Positions 44,334 through 53,379 are shown, counted from the stretch's first letter. The stretch: DNA of 64,000 nt from DASSBR01 sp035708085 (GCA_035708085.1 DASSTE010000074.1:68001-132000), one strand, 5' to 3'. The notes: generated by a model not told the origin, from the sequence alone. Numbers and translations are program-made.

Positions 44334-46078
44334 GCTCCGCGTCTGCCGCCTTTCTTCGGCGGCGTCTTGCGCGGTGTTTTCCGCGTGGGCCGGCGCGGCG
44401 TGGGCGCCTCGTCATCGGCTCTGTTCGCGCGGCTGATGCGAAGCTGCTGATTGACGACCCACGCCTTCTTCAGCGTCTGGAACGTTTCCTTGGGCATACC
44501 TTTCGGCAGGTCCACCAGGCTGTGGTCGTCGCGAATGTCGATACGGCCGATATACTCACTGTCCAGCCCCGCTTCGTTGGCGATTGCGCCCACGATATTG
44601 CCCGGCTTTACCCCGTGCGCGTAACCGACTTCGACCCGAAAAGTCTCCATATCGGCATCGGCCGTCCGCGGCTTGCGGGCTGCCCGCTTTTCGCGCGGCG
44701 TCGGTTCGCGCTCGCCGCGCGGTGCGCGCTCCGCCGCGCCCGGCTGGAGCAGCAACGGCGTCTCCCCCTGCGCGAGGCTTGCCAGCGCGGCGGCGATATC
44801 GATCGCCGCGACTTCGTGCTCGCGCTCGTACTGCGCGACCAGCGTCTTGAATGCGTCGAGATCGTTGCCGGCCAGCGTATCGCTGATGCGCTGTTTGAAA
44901 CGCGCGATGCGCTGGTCGTTGACAGCTTCCACCGATGGCAACTCCATCGGCTCGATCGGCTGTCGCGTTGCGCGCTCGATGGTGCTCAGCATGCGACGCT
45001 CGCGCGGCGTGACGAACAGAATCGCTTCGCCGCTTCGGCCCGCGCGGCCGGTGCGGCCGATGCGATGCACATAGGACTCGGTGTCGTAGGGAATATCGTA
45101 GTTGATCACGTGGCTGACTCGCTCAACGTCGAGGCCGCGCGCGGCGACGTCGGTCGCAATCAGAATATCCAGCTTGCCGTCCTTGAGCCGCGCGACAGTA
45201 CGCTCGCGCTGCGCCTGCGCTATGTCGCCGTTGAGCGCGGCGCACGCGAAGCCGCGCGCTTCCAGGCGCTCGGCAAGTTCCTCGGTGGATTGCTTGGTGC
45301 GCGCGAAGACCAGCATGGCATCGAACGGCTCGACTTCCAGCAGCCGCGTCAGCGCATCGAGCTTGTGCAGGCCGCTGACCAGCCAATAGCGCTGGCGGGT
45401 ATTGGCGACAGTCGAGGTCCGGGTCTTGATCGTGATTTCCGCCGGCTCGCGCAGGTGCCGCTTCGCGATCCGGCGCACCGCCGCCGGCATGGTGGCGGAG
45501 AACAGCGCAACCTGGCGTGCCGGCGGCGTCTGTTCGAAGATCCACTCGACATCGTCGATGAAGCCCATCCGCAGCATCTCGTCGGCCTCGTCCAGCACCA
45601 GCCACGCAAGTTCGTCGAGCTTGAGCGTGCCGCGCTTGACGTGATCCATGACGCGGCCCGGGGTACCGACGACGACGTGCGCACCGCGGTGCAGGGCGGC
45701 CAACTGTGGCTGGTAGCTCTGACCGCCGTAAATCGGCAGCACGTGAAAGCGCTTGATGGCGGATGCATAGCGCTGAAACGCTTCCGCGACCTGAATCGCC
45801 AGTTCGCGCGTCGGCGCCAGTACCAGTGCCTGCGGCATTTTTTGCCTGATGTCCAGCCGCGACAGGATCGGCAGCGCGAACGCCGCCGTTTTGCCGGTGC
45901 CGGTCTGTGCCTGGCCGAGAACGTCCCGGCCGGCGAGTAGTGGCGGGATCGTCGCCGCCTGAATCGGCGAGGGCGATTCGTAGCCGACCTCATCGAGCGC
46001 ACGCAGCAGCGGCGCGGACAGATTCATGTCCTTGAAACGGACGGCTGACGGACTCTCGGGGGAGCGTGCGGAAGGCAT
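44330..46078 (-). CDS. deaD: DEAD-box RNA helicase, DeaD/CsdA-like
   Basis: About 582 residues. Helicase motifs in order: AQTGTGKT (I), PTRELAIQV (Ia), VGTPGRVMDH (Ib), VLDEADEML (II), FSATMP (III), ATDVAARGLDVERV (V), HRIGRTGRAGRSGE (VI). A C-terminal DbpA-like RNA-binding domain (FRVEVGYAHGVKPGNIVGAI) and a basic tail (RPTRKTPRKTPPKKGGRRG) follow. It unwinds structured RNA in ribosome assembly or mRNA decay. I take ATG 46078 with AGGTG upstream; ATG 46108 is in frame and possible. Confidence 0.92.
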   Translation of the reverse strand: MPSARSPESPSAVRFKDMNLSAPLLRALDEVGYESPSPIQAATIPPLLAGRDVLGQAQTGTGKTAAFALPILSRLDIRQKMPQALVLAPTRELAIQVAEAFQRYASAIKRFHVLPIYGGQSYQPQLAALHRGAHVVVGTPGRVMDHVKRGTLKLDELAWLVLDEADEMLRMGFIDDVEWIFEQTPPARQVALFSATMPAAVRRIAKRHLREPAEITIKTRTSTVANTRQRYWLVSGLHKLDALTRLLEVEPFDAMLVFARTKQSTEELAERLEARGFACAALNGDIAQAQRERTVARLKDGKLDILIATDVAARGLDVERVSHVINYDIPYDTESYVHRIGRTGRAGRSGEAILFVTPRERRMLSTIERATRQPIEPMELPSVEAVNDQRIARFKQRISDTLAGNDLDAFKTLVAQYEREHEVAAIDIAAALASLAQGETPLLLQPGAAERAPRGEREPTPREKRAARKPRTADADMETFRVEVGYAHGVKPGNIVGAIANEAGLDSEYIGRIDIRDDHSLVDLPKGMPKETFQTLKKAWVVNQQLRISRANRADDEAPTPRRPTRKTPRKTPPKKGGRRGA

Positions 46079-46175
46079 GGCGGCACCTGGTGGAAAAGGC
46101 GCTTGCATCACGCCAGAAGCTGCGTTGGTCGACGCGTAACTATTTTAGCGGAAGAACGATGTTATAGATATAAAT

Positions 46176-46236
46176 GCGGCAATGCCGCTGCTTCAAGCGC
46201 CCGATTCTGGCGCTCTCCATAAATGCTACTATGGAG
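46176..46236 (+). promoter_or_regulatory. Cluster of three hairpins upstream of moaD
   Basis: GCGGC-AAT-GCCGC (46176-46188), AGCGCC-N7-GGCGCT (46196-46214) and CTCCATA-N8-TATGGAG (46215-46236) follow one another without gaps larger than 7 nt. The region starts after an AT-rich stretch (GTTATAGATATAAATG). It may be an untranslated leader controlling cofactor genes; I do not recognise the known molybdenum-cofactor motif in it. Confidence 0.35.
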
Positions 46237-46269
46237 CCGCAAGGAAATTTTCTGCATGGAGCGCAGTTT

Positions 46270-46521
46270 ATGTCCACCCTTAAACTCCAGTGTTGCGGCA
46301 TGCTTGAAGAAGCCTGCGGCAGCTTCGAACGCGAGCTGAAAGTCTCCGGTTTTCCCATCCGTGTTCAGGAGGCGCTGACGCAATTCGCGGAGGCCAATCC
46401 GGCCGCGCGCGAATACCTTCCCTATGTTGCCTGCGCCGTCAGAGACGAGATTGTCGTACGCAACCACACGCTGAACGAGGGCGACACGCTGGTGCTGCTG
46501 CCGCCCGTCAGCGGGGGCTGA
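46270..46521 (+). CDS. moaD: Molybdopterin synthase small subunit
   Basis: 83-residue ubiquitin-like sulfur carrier ending LLPPVSGG; the terminal Gly-Gly is activated by MoeB and thiocarboxylated. ATG 46270 fits the family length, with GGAGC about 10 nt upstream; the frame is open from 46174. First gene of the plus-strand moaD-moaE-moaCB unit, with 1 nt between its stop and the next start. Confidence 0.88.
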   Translation: MSTLKLQCCGMLEEACGSFERELKVSGFPIRVQEALTQFAEANPAAREYLPYVACAVRDEIVVRNHTLNEGDTLVLLPPVSGG

Positions 46522-46522
46522 C

Positions 46523-46969
46523 ATGCACGAACGGATTCGACGCGAGCCGTTGAGCCTGGACGCCCTATTGACGGTGACGCAATCGCCTGCAACAGGCGCG
46601 CTCACCATCTTTGCCGGCACCGTCCGCCGTCACAATGGCGGCCGGGAAGTTACGGCGCTCGAGTATTCGGTGTACGAACCGCTGGCCGAGCGGCGGCTCG
46701 AAGAGATCGAACGGGAAGCCGAGCGACGCTTTGGCGTCACCTGTTGCCGCATTCAGCATCGGGTCGGCCCGCTCGACATTGGCGATACCAGCGTAATGAT
46801 CGTTGTGCGGGCGCCGCATCGTGCGGAAGCCTTCGCGGCGGCACGTTATGCGATTGACACGGTCAAGCATACGGTACCCGTCTGGAAGCGCGAAACCTAC
46901 GCCGACGGGACGCAAAGCTACGTCAAAGGCTGCCCATTACATGAAGACGAGGTGACGGAGCACGCATGA
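46523..46969 (+). CDS. moaE: Molybdopterin synthase large subunit
   Basis: 148 residues. Conserved features: GALTIFAGTVRRHNGGREV, HRVGPLDIGDTSVMIVVRAP and the active-site lysine region HTVPVWKRETYADG. With MoaD it inserts the dithiolene sulfurs into precursor Z. Starts 1 nt after moaD and overlaps the next gene by ATGA. Confidence 0.95.
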   Translation: MHERIRREPLSLDALLTVTQSPATGALTIFAGTVRRHNGGREVTALEYSVYEPLAERRLEEIEREAERRFGVTCCRIQHRVGPLDIGDTSVMIVVRAPHRAEAFAAARYAIDTVKHTVPVWKRETYADGTQSYVKGCPLHEDEVTEHA

Positions 46970-47913
46970 AGGATGTGACGAGCAAGCCGGAGACATTGCG
47001 CACCGCGCGGGCGACGGCGACCATTCATTGCCCCGAGTTTTGCGTGCCGCTGTTGCGCGAGCGGCGCACCGAAAAAGGCGATGCTCTGGAAGCCGCGCGC
47101 GTGGCCGGTATCATGGCCGCCAAGCGCACACCTGATTTGATTCCGCTGTGTCATCCGCTGCCGCTGCTGGCGGTGAAGGTCGAGTTCGAGTTGCAGCAGG
47201 CTGCAGTGACAGTTGAGTCCGAAGTGCAACTGATTGCGGCGACGGGTGCGGAGATGGAGGCGCTGACAGCGGTGTCGGTAGCGGGCTTGACGCTGTACGA
47301 CATGCTGAAACCGCACGCGGGTACCGATCTCTCAATAGACGACGTGCATTTGCTCGAGAAGCGTGGCGGCAAGTCGCAGTATCACCGTCGCATCGAGCCG
47401 CCGATTCGCGCCGCGGTCATCGTGTTGTCGGATACGGTTGCCGCAGGGAGAAAGAAAGACTCGGCGGGTGCAGCGGTGCGCGCAGGGCTAGGTCAGGCAA
47501 ACGTCGAGGTCGAAGGATACGACATCATCCCCGATGAGGCGGATCAGTTGCGGGTGCGTGTCGAGGAGTGGCTGTCGCAGAAGGTCGATCTGATTGTCAC
47601 AGTCGGTGGTACCGGTGTCGGGCCACGCGATCGCACCGTTGAAACGATTGCGCCGATGCTGGAGCGCGAGATGCCCGGCATCATGGAGGCGGCGCGGCAA
47701 TATGGGCAGCGGCGGACACCGTTCGCGATGCTTTCGCGTGGAGTTGCGGGACTCATCGGCGAGACCTTGGTGGTGACGTTCCCGGGAAGCACGCGCGGAG
47801 CGAGGGAAACTCTGGACGCGCTACTGGTGGGCGTGCTGCACGTGTTCGAGGTGTTGCGAAAAGTGCCGCATAAGCATGACTACGGAGCGGAGAAAGTCAC
47901 ATACTTAAGTTGA
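46966..47913 (+). CDS. moaCB: MoaC-MoaB fusion (cyclic pyranopterin synthase + molybdopterin adenylyltransferase)
   Basis: 315 residues in two domains. Residues 1-150 are MoaC (AARVAGIMAAKRTPDLIPLC, EMEALTAVSVAGLTLYDM), which makes cyclic pyranopterin monophosphate together with MoaA. Residues 155-315 are MoaB/MogA (AAVIVLSDTVAAGRKKDSAG, VGGTGVGPRDRTVETIAPML, GETLVVTFPGSTRGARETLD), which adenylylates molybdopterin. The fusion joins an early and a late step. Its last 9 bases overlap the convergent fdhD end. Confidence 0.93.
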   Translation: MKDVTSKPETLRTARATATIHCPEFCVPLLRERRTEKGDALEAARVAGIMAAKRTPDLIPLCHPLPLLAVKVEFELQQAAVTVESEVQLIAATGAEMEALTAVSVAGLTLYDMLKPHAGTDLSIDDVHLLEKRGGKSQYHRRIEPPIRAAVIVLSDTVAAGRKKDSAGAAVRAGLGQANVEVEGYDIIPDEADQLRVRVEEWLSQKVDLIVTVGGTGVGPRDRTVETIAPMLEREMPGIMEAARQYGQRRTPFAMLSRGVAGLIGETLVVTFPGSTRGARETLDALLVGVLHVFEVLRKVPHKHDYGAEKVTYLS

Positions 47914-48780
47914 CGCGATTCCTGCTGCCCGGGCTTCGTCATTGGAATCCACGATTCTTTCCGGCGCCGAATACACGTTAAACCGTTCGCCGCGCAGAAA
48001 TCCCACCAGCGTTACACCAAACTCCCGCGCCAGGCGCACGGCGTAACTGCTTGGTGCCGAGATTGCGCAGACGATCGGGACGCGCGCCATGATGCACTTC
48101 TGCAGCAACTCGAAGCTGGCACGGCCGCTGAGCAGCACGATGTGATCGTATAGTGGCAGGCGGTCGTTGAGCAGCGCCCAGCCATTCAGTTTGTCCATCG
48201 CGTTGTGGCGCCCTACGTCTTCGCGCACGGCCTGCAGGTCGCCGTTCGCGTCAAATAACGCGGCCGCGTGCAGTCCCCCGGTATGCTCGAAGATGCCTTG
48301 CGCGGCGCGAAGCTTTTGCGGCAGTCGGTAAAGCAGTTCGGGGCTGACGAGGGGGCCGGCGGGCAGCGGCGGCAGCGAGTGCATCGGCTCCAGATTGAGC
48401 TTGTCTTTGCCGCAGACGCCGCACGCGCTGTTGGAGAGAGAGGAGCGCCGGAGGAGGGCGGCCTTGCTGTCGGTGAAGGATTTCAGCAGTACGCCTACGG
48501 CGTTCGCAGCGCCGGTGACCGGTTCCAGTACGGCAATATCGTTGCGATGTTGCACAAGCCCTTCGCTGAGCAGCAGACCTGCAGCCAGTTCGAGGTCATG
48601 GCCGGGAGTGCGCATGGTGATGACGGGAGCGGTGCCGGCGACGTGTATTTCAAGCGCTTCCTCGGTGGCGAGCATGTCGTCCTGGAAGGTGGCCTTGCCA
48701 GCTTCAAATCGCAACAACCGTACTGGAGAAGAATCCCCCTCCAGCTCCGGCCCTTCCGGTCTGGGCGCCGCGTTTATCAT
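47905..48780 (-). CDS. fdhD: Formate dehydrogenase accessory sulfurtransferase
   Basis: 291 residues. CxxC at C120/C123 (SACGVCGK) and the typical QAVREDVGRHNAMDKLNGWA segment identify FdhD, which transfers sulfur from a cysteine desulfurase to the bis-MGD cofactor of formate dehydrogenase. ATG 48780 overlaps the upstream stop (TAATG). Confidence 0.95.
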   Translation of the reverse strand: MINAAPRPEGPELEGDSSPVRLLRFEAGKATFQDDMLATEEALEIHVAGTAPVITMRTPGHDLELAAGLLLSEGLVQHRNDIAVLEPVTGAANAVGVLLKSFTDSKAALLRRSSLSNSACGVCGKDKLNLEPMHSLPPLPAGPLVSPELLYRLPQKLRAAQGIFEHTGGLHAAALFDANGDLQAVREDVGRHNAMDKLNGWALLNDRLPLYDHIVLLSGRASFELLQKCIMARVPIVCAISAPSSYAVRLAREFGVTLVGFLRGERFNVYSAPERIVDSNDEARAAGIAST

Positions 48781-49262
48781 TATCTTTCCGTCGGCTTGCC
48801 GCTGTAGGCGGAGATCGGCCTGTCGACTTCGCGGTTCAGTCCTTCGCCGAAGACCTTCAACGCTTCAAGCAGCGGCGTAACGCCGCGCCAAAGCGCATCG
48901 TCGTTCAGCATTTTGTACGCACCTTTGAAACCGGGCGAGCCTGGCTTTTCGGATTTGGGTTCGTAACGGGCGACATGTTCCAGCGCATCCCGGAGCGCGA
49001 ACAGTATCTTGTAGAACTGGTTCGGCTCGATGCGGGACAACAGCATCAGCACTACCGACAGGTTTTGTACCGTCTTCCGCGAGCCCTGCTTGTTGAGGCC
49101 GTCCACGATGACCTGCGTCCATTGCGTGTTTGCCGCGATCAGGTCGTTCGCCAGGCGCAGCACGCCGTGTTTGTGCATGGTCTGCAACAGCCGTTCGAGT
49201 TCTTCGTGCGCGTCGGGGCCGATCTTCGCAGCGTGCGGCTTGTATTGGATTGGTTCTGCCAT
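48780..49262 (-). CDS. DUF1641 protein, formate-dehydrogenase partner
   Basis: 160-residue helical protein without a signal peptide. The central VQNLSVVLMLLSRIEPNQFY is the DUF1641 core. Family members sit beside cytosolic-type formate dehydrogenases, for example yrhD with yrhE in Bacillus subtilis, and are proposed to link the catalytic subunit to the membrane quinone pool. Starts directly after fdhA (1-nt gap between coding ends). The exact role here is inference. Confidence 0.85.
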   Translation of the reverse strand: MAEPIQYKPHAAKIGPDAHEELERLLQTMHKHGVLRLANDLIAANTQWTQVIVDGLNKQGSRKTVQNLSVVLMLLSRIEPNQFYKILFALRDALEHVARYEPKSEKPGSPGFKGAYKMLNDDALWRGVTPLLEALKVFGEGLNREVDRPISAYSGKPTER

Positions 49263-49263
49263 A

Positions 49264-52233
49264 TCAGATTCTCTCCGGATGCGGCGCCTGTTGTGGCGGC
49301 TGTGCGTAATCGTCCCGCGCCCATTTATGTTCCACCTGGACGCCCGGCCGCGGCGTCGGATTGCCGTAGCGGAAGTTATTCTTTTTCAACGGCGGTTCGC
49401 CCTTTTTCTCCGGCAGCTTTTCCAGCTTCACGGCGGTCTCCTTGTACGCCGGCGTGTTGACGTCCGGGTCGTGCGCGTTGCCGGTGAGCTTGTTCATCGA
49501 CGGTTTCTCGTGGTGGATCGGCAGGTACAGCTCATTGCCGTGCACACGATCGGTCACCAGCGCGCGCACCTTGACCGCGCCGCGCCGCGAAATGACGCGC
49601 AACCAGGTACCGTCCTCGATACCCCGCTCGGCGGCCAGCTCGCGACCGATTTCGATGAACCAATGCGGTACTTCGGACTTCATCCGCGGCCCCTGGCCGG
49701 TCTGGTTCATCGACTGGAAGTGCTCGAGCAGGCGGCCGTTGTTGACGTGCAGGTCGAACTCGGAATCGGGCGCCTCTGCCGGCGGCTGCCACTCGAGCGG
49801 GTACAACTGCGCCTTGCCGCCGGGCATGTGGAACTTGTCGGTGTAGAGCAGTGGCGTGTCGGTGCCATCCTCGGCGACTGGCCAGACCAGCGACTTGAAG
49901 CCCGACAAGCGCTCGTAATTCACGCCCGCGAACGTCTTACAAATGCCCGCGACTTCTTCCATGATTTCGGACGGGTGGGTGTACCCCCAGTCGTGGCCCA
50001 TGCGCGCCGCGAGATCGGTGAGAATGCGCCAGTCTGGGCGACTGTCGCCCAGTGGGGGCATGACTTCGTAAAACCGCTGGATGCGCCGCTCGGTGTTGAC
50101 GAAGGTGCCTTCTTTTTCGACGCTGGCGCAGCCGGGCAGGATCACGTCGGCGAACTCGGCCGTGGTGCTGACGAACATATCCTCGACCACCATGAAGTCG
50201 AGCTTGGAAAAATGCTCATGCGTTTCATGGGCGTTGGATTCGGAAACCGCGGTTTCCTCGCCGATGATGTACATCGCCTTCAAGTCGTCACCAGCCTTCA
50301 TCGTCATCTCGAAATTATCCAGGCCCACCTCATTCGACAGCGCCTCCGGCGCGACGCCCCATCCCTTGGCCCAGCGTGCCCGTGCCTCCTCGTCGGTGAC
50401 TTTCTCGTAGCCCGGGTAGACGTTCTTGAGCGCGCCGAAATCGCTGGCGCCCTGCACGTTGTTGTGGCCGCGCATCGGATAGCCGCCGGTGCCGGGCTTG
50501 CCGAAATTACCGGTGACGAGCATCAGGTTCGAGAGCGCCGTGCTGGTGTCGGCGCCGTGGCTGTGCTGGGTGATGCCCATCGCCCACAGCAGGCACACGC
50601 GTTCGGCCTTGCCGATCATCTCGGCCGTGTCAACCAATTGCTGTTTCGGCACGCCGGTGATTTCTTCGGCGAACTCCATCGTGAACGGTTCGAGCGACTG
50701 GCGATATTCCTCGACCTTGGTCACGCGCTGGTTCAAGAAATCCATGTCCGCGTAGCCGTGGTCGAACATGTATCGCGACATGGCCGAAACCCACACAATG
50801 TCCGTGCTCGGCCGGACGTGCAGGTAGATGTCAGCGCGCCCGGCCATTTCGTGCTTGCGCGGATCGACAACGATCAGCTTCTGGCCGTGGTGCTTGTGCG
50901 CACGCTTGATGCGCGAGGCGATCACCGGATGGTTCTCGGCGGTGTTGGTGCCGACGAGCACCACGACTTCGGCTTTCTCGATATCGCGGATGGTGCCGGA
51001 ATCAGCGCCGACGCCGACCGTGCGTTGCAGACCCTTGGTGGCCGGGCTCTGACAATAGCGCGACGAGTTGTCCACGCTGTTGGTGCCGATGATGAGGCGC
51101 GCAATTTTCTGCGTCAGGTAGGCTTCCTCGTTGCTGGCTTTACTGGAGGCGATGAAGCCGATGCTGCGCGGCCCGTACTGCTCGCGGATCTCCAGCAGGC
51201 GCCGGGCGACCAGGTCCAGGGCCTCGTCCCAGCCCGCTTCGCGGAAGCGGCCATTCTCACGAATCAGCGGCGTCGTCAGCCGCTCGGTGCTGTTGACGAA
51301 ATCCCACGCAAACTTGCCCTTGATGCAGGTCGAGATGCCGTTGGCCGGCGCTTCCTCCATCGGCTGCACCTTGAGAATATGGCGATCGCGCGTCCACATC
51401 TCGAAGCTGCAGCCGACGCCGCAGTAGGTGCAGACCGTCTTGGTGCGCTTGATCTCCGGCTGGCGCCACCGCATGTCCATTTCGGAAATGCCGGTAATCG
51501 GCGGCGCGCCCATCGTGTTTTCCCAGTCCTTGATCGTGTCGATCAGCGGCCGCTTGAGCGACTCCGGCATCGACGTGAACGGCCCGGCGTCCGGCTGCAT
51601 GGTTTTTTCCAGCAGCGCGTTGCACGGGCAGACCGTGACGCAATGGCCGCACTGGACGCAGCTCGAATCGTCGATCGGCTTGCCGCCGTCCCACAGCACG
51701 CGCGGCCGTTCCATCGACCAGTCGATGCTGAGCGTTTCGTTGACTTCGATGTTCTGGCAGGCTTCGACGCAGCGCCCGCAGAGGATGCACTGGTCGGGGT
51801 CGTACGTGTAGAACGGACTCGATGTGTCCTTGTCGTAGGGCTTGCGCGTGAACGGGTAGCGCTGGATCGGCATGGCCATTGCCGCGAACGTGTTGTGCAA
51901 CTGGCAGTCGCCGGTGTTGTTCTCGCAGACGGTGCAGTAAAGCTCGTGTTTCGTCAGCACGCGGTCCATGCCTTCCTCGCGCGCCACTTTCGCCCGCGCG
52001 CTGTTGCTGACGACGTGCATGCCGTCCGTGGCGGTGAGCGCGCAACTGCGCTTCAGATCTCCGTTGACCTCGACCCAGCAAGTGTCGCAGGTCTGGATCG
52101 GGCCGAGCGTCTTCAAGTAGCAGACGTGAGGGAGATCGATGTCGTGCCGCTTCAGGAAGTCGATCAGCGGTTCGCCGGTCGGGCCGGAGATCCTTTCGCC
52201 GTCGAAGACGATCGTGCAGGTGTTATCCGTCAT
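49264..52233 (-). CDS. fdhA: Formate dehydrogenase catalytic subunit (Mo/W-bis-MGD, multi-cluster)
   Basis: 989 residues. Domains in order: [2Fe-2S] ferredoxin (HVCYLKTLGPIQTCDTCW), NuoG-like His/Cys cluster (ELYCTVCENNTGDCQLHN), two [4Fe-4S] sites (CILCGRCVEACQ, CVQCGHCVTVCPC), the cofactor-proximal cluster (CTYCGVGCSFEMW) and the molybdopterin domains, with a Cys metal ligand in SSRYCQSPATKG, so no selenocysteine. No Tat or Sec signal, hence cytosolic. I use ATG 52233 (GGAG 8 nt upstream). No flavin/NAD subunit is nearby; the partner is a DUF1641 protein, so electrons may go elsewhere than NAD+. Confidence 0.93.
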   Translation of the reverse strand: MTDNTCTIVFDGERISGPTGEPLIDFLKRHDIDLPHVCYLKTLGPIQTCDTCWVEVNGDLKRSCALTATDGMHVVSNSARAKVAREEGMDRVLTKHELYCTVCENNTGDCQLHNTFAAMAMPIQRYPFTRKPYDKDTSSPFYTYDPDQCILCGRCVEACQNIEVNETLSIDWSMERPRVLWDGGKPIDDSSCVQCGHCVTVCPCNALLEKTMQPDAGPFTSMPESLKRPLIDTIKDWENTMGAPPITGISEMDMRWRQPEIKRTKTVCTYCGVGCSFEMWTRDRHILKVQPMEEAPANGISTCIKGKFAWDFVNSTERLTTPLIRENGRFREAGWDEALDLVARRLLEIREQYGPRSIGFIASSKASNEEAYLTQKIARLIIGTNSVDNSSRYCQSPATKGLQRTVGVGADSGTIRDIEKAEVVVLVGTNTAENHPVIASRIKRAHKHHGQKLIVVDPRKHEMAGRADIYLHVRPSTDIVWVSAMSRYMFDHGYADMDFLNQRVTKVEEYRQSLEPFTMEFAEEITGVPKQQLVDTAEMIGKAERVCLLWAMGITQHSHGADTSTALSNLMLVTGNFGKPGTGGYPMRGHNNVQGASDFGALKNVYPGYEKVTDEEARARWAKGWGVAPEALSNEVGLDNFEMTMKAGDDLKAMYIIGEETAVSESNAHETHEHFSKLDFMVVEDMFVSTTAEFADVILPGCASVEKEGTFVNTERRIQRFYEVMPPLGDSRPDWRILTDLAARMGHDWGYTHPSEIMEEVAGICKTFAGVNYERLSGFKSLVWPVAEDGTDTPLLYTDKFHMPGGKAQLYPLEWQPPAEAPDSEFDLHVNNGRLLEHFQSMNQTGQGPRMKSEVPHWFIEIGRELAAERGIEDGTWLRVISRRGAVKVRALVTDRVHGNELYLPIHHEKPSMNKLTGNAHDPDVNTPAYKETAVKLEKLPEKKGEPPLKKNNFRYGNPTPRPGVQVEHKWARDDYAQPPQQAPHPERI

Positions 52234-53305
52234 TGGAAGCTCCATCCGTGGAATTTTCATCATCGCGCTCAAAGCCCGGGACTTCAACATCGCCGCGTTG
52301 CGGGATGTCCGGTTCGATCGAAATCAGCCGGGCGTGCTTGAGCTTCGCGCGAATCGCCTTTTCGAGCTCGTCGATAGTTGCGGCGACATCCGGAAAGCCC
52401 AGCGCCGGATCCATACTGATCTTCGTTTCGACCAGCAGGTCGTCGGGCGCGAGGTAGAGGCTGCGCACATAGACGATCTCGCGCACGTGCGCGTGATTTT
52501 CGAGCGTGCCGCGAATAAAGTCGACTTCTTCCGGCAGCGCCGATTCGCCGATCAGCAGCCCCTTCATCTTGATCGCGAGGATTGACGAGACGATCGCGAG
52601 CACGATGCCAACGCAAATGCTCGCCAGCGCGTCGAAGATCGGGTTGTCGAGGATGATCGTCAGGCTGATGCCGCTGTAGGCGAAGAACAGGCCGCACATC
52701 GCCGCGCTGTCCTCAAACACGACCACGGGCACTTCCGGGTTTTTTGCCCGCTTCAGGTAGTCGGCGTAACTCAGGTCGCCCTTGTCGCGGCGGGCCTGAC
52801 GCAAGCCCTGCAGGAACGACATGCCGTCCATCAGCAGGCCGATCGTCAGCGACAGGTAGGGCACCCAGATAACGGTGATGTCATGATGCTCGCCCCGGGC
52901 CAGCGCCAGCACGCCGCGGCCGATCGACAGCACCGCGCCGATGCCGAACATCACCACCGACACCATGAACCCCCAGAAATAGCGTTCGCGGCCGAAGCCG
53001 AACGAATGCTCCGGCGTTTCCGCCTGGCGCGCCGTCAGGCGGCCGCGCAGCATCAGCCCCTGGTTGATCGTGACGGCGGTCGAGTGAATCGCTTCGGCCA
53101 GCAGCGCGGACGATTGCACCGCGAAGAAGCCGGCGTACTTGGCGATCGCGACGACGAGGTTGGACGTAAAGGCGACGGCAACGGTCTGGATGTTGCCGTC
53201 GTATTTTTCCTCGGTGCCCGGAATGGCGCTGATCGCGCCGCCGAAAAAGGCGCGCGGCCAGGACGGAATCGGCTCGCCTTCGGCGGTTTTTTTCTGCTCG
53301 AACAC
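52223..53305 (-). CDS. Cation diffusion facilitator (CDF) family transporter
   Basis: About 360 residues with six membrane helices (KYAGFFAVQSSALLAEAIHS, VVVFEDSAAMCGLFFAYSGI) and a C-terminal cytosolic metal-sensing domain (HVREIVYVRSLYLAPDDLLV). CDF proteins export Zn2+, Fe2+, Mn2+ or Co2+. In helix 2 the usual HSxxDT reads HSTAVT, so the conserved Asp is Val78 here. I choose GTG 53305 (GGAAGG 6 nt upstream); ATG 53338 lies in a hairpin with a cramped site. Its end overlaps fdhA by 11 nt. Confidence 0.78.
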   Translation of the reverse strand: MFEQKKTAEGEPIPSWPRAFFGGAISAIPGTEEKYDGNIQTVAVAFTSNLVVAIAKYAGFFAVQSSALLAEAIHSTAVTINQGLMLRGRLTARQAETPEHSFGFGRERYFWGFMVSVVMFGIGAVLSIGRGVLALARGEHHDITVIWVPYLSLTIGLLMDGMSFLQGLRQARRDKGDLSYADYLKRAKNPEVPVVVFEDSAAMCGLFFAYSGISLTIILDNPIFDALASICVGIVLAIVSSILAIKMKGLLIGESALPEEVDFIRGTLENHAHVREIVYVRSLYLAPDDLLVETKISMDPALGFPDVAATIDELEKAIRAKLKHARLISIEPDIPQRGDVEVPGFERDDENSTDGASNDG

Positions 53306-53332
53306 GTGTTGCCTTCCGTGGCTCCGGGAACG

Positions 53333-53370
53333 CCCCATTCTCTCCAATCGGGCGAGGCGCCTGAATGGGG
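53333..53370 (-). promoter_or_regulatory. Hairpin between modC and the CDF gene
   Basis: CCCCATTC (53333-53340) pairs with GAATGGGG (53363-53370) over a 22-nt loop. It lies between the molybdate-transport genes and the CDF-fdhA genes and could reduce read-through or protect the upstream message. Confidence 0.35.
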
Positions 53371-53379
53371 GAATGCCCT

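Noticed and set aside
49264..52233. Selenocysteine at the FdhA metal site
   Set aside because: The ligand position is an ordinary Cys codon (SSRYCQSPA) and no in-frame TGA is present.
49030..52341. 1103-residue open frame on the plus strand
   Set aside because: It is antisense to fdhA, which has complete motifs and ribosome-binding site; the product has no recognisable domain and reflects GC-rich codon bias.
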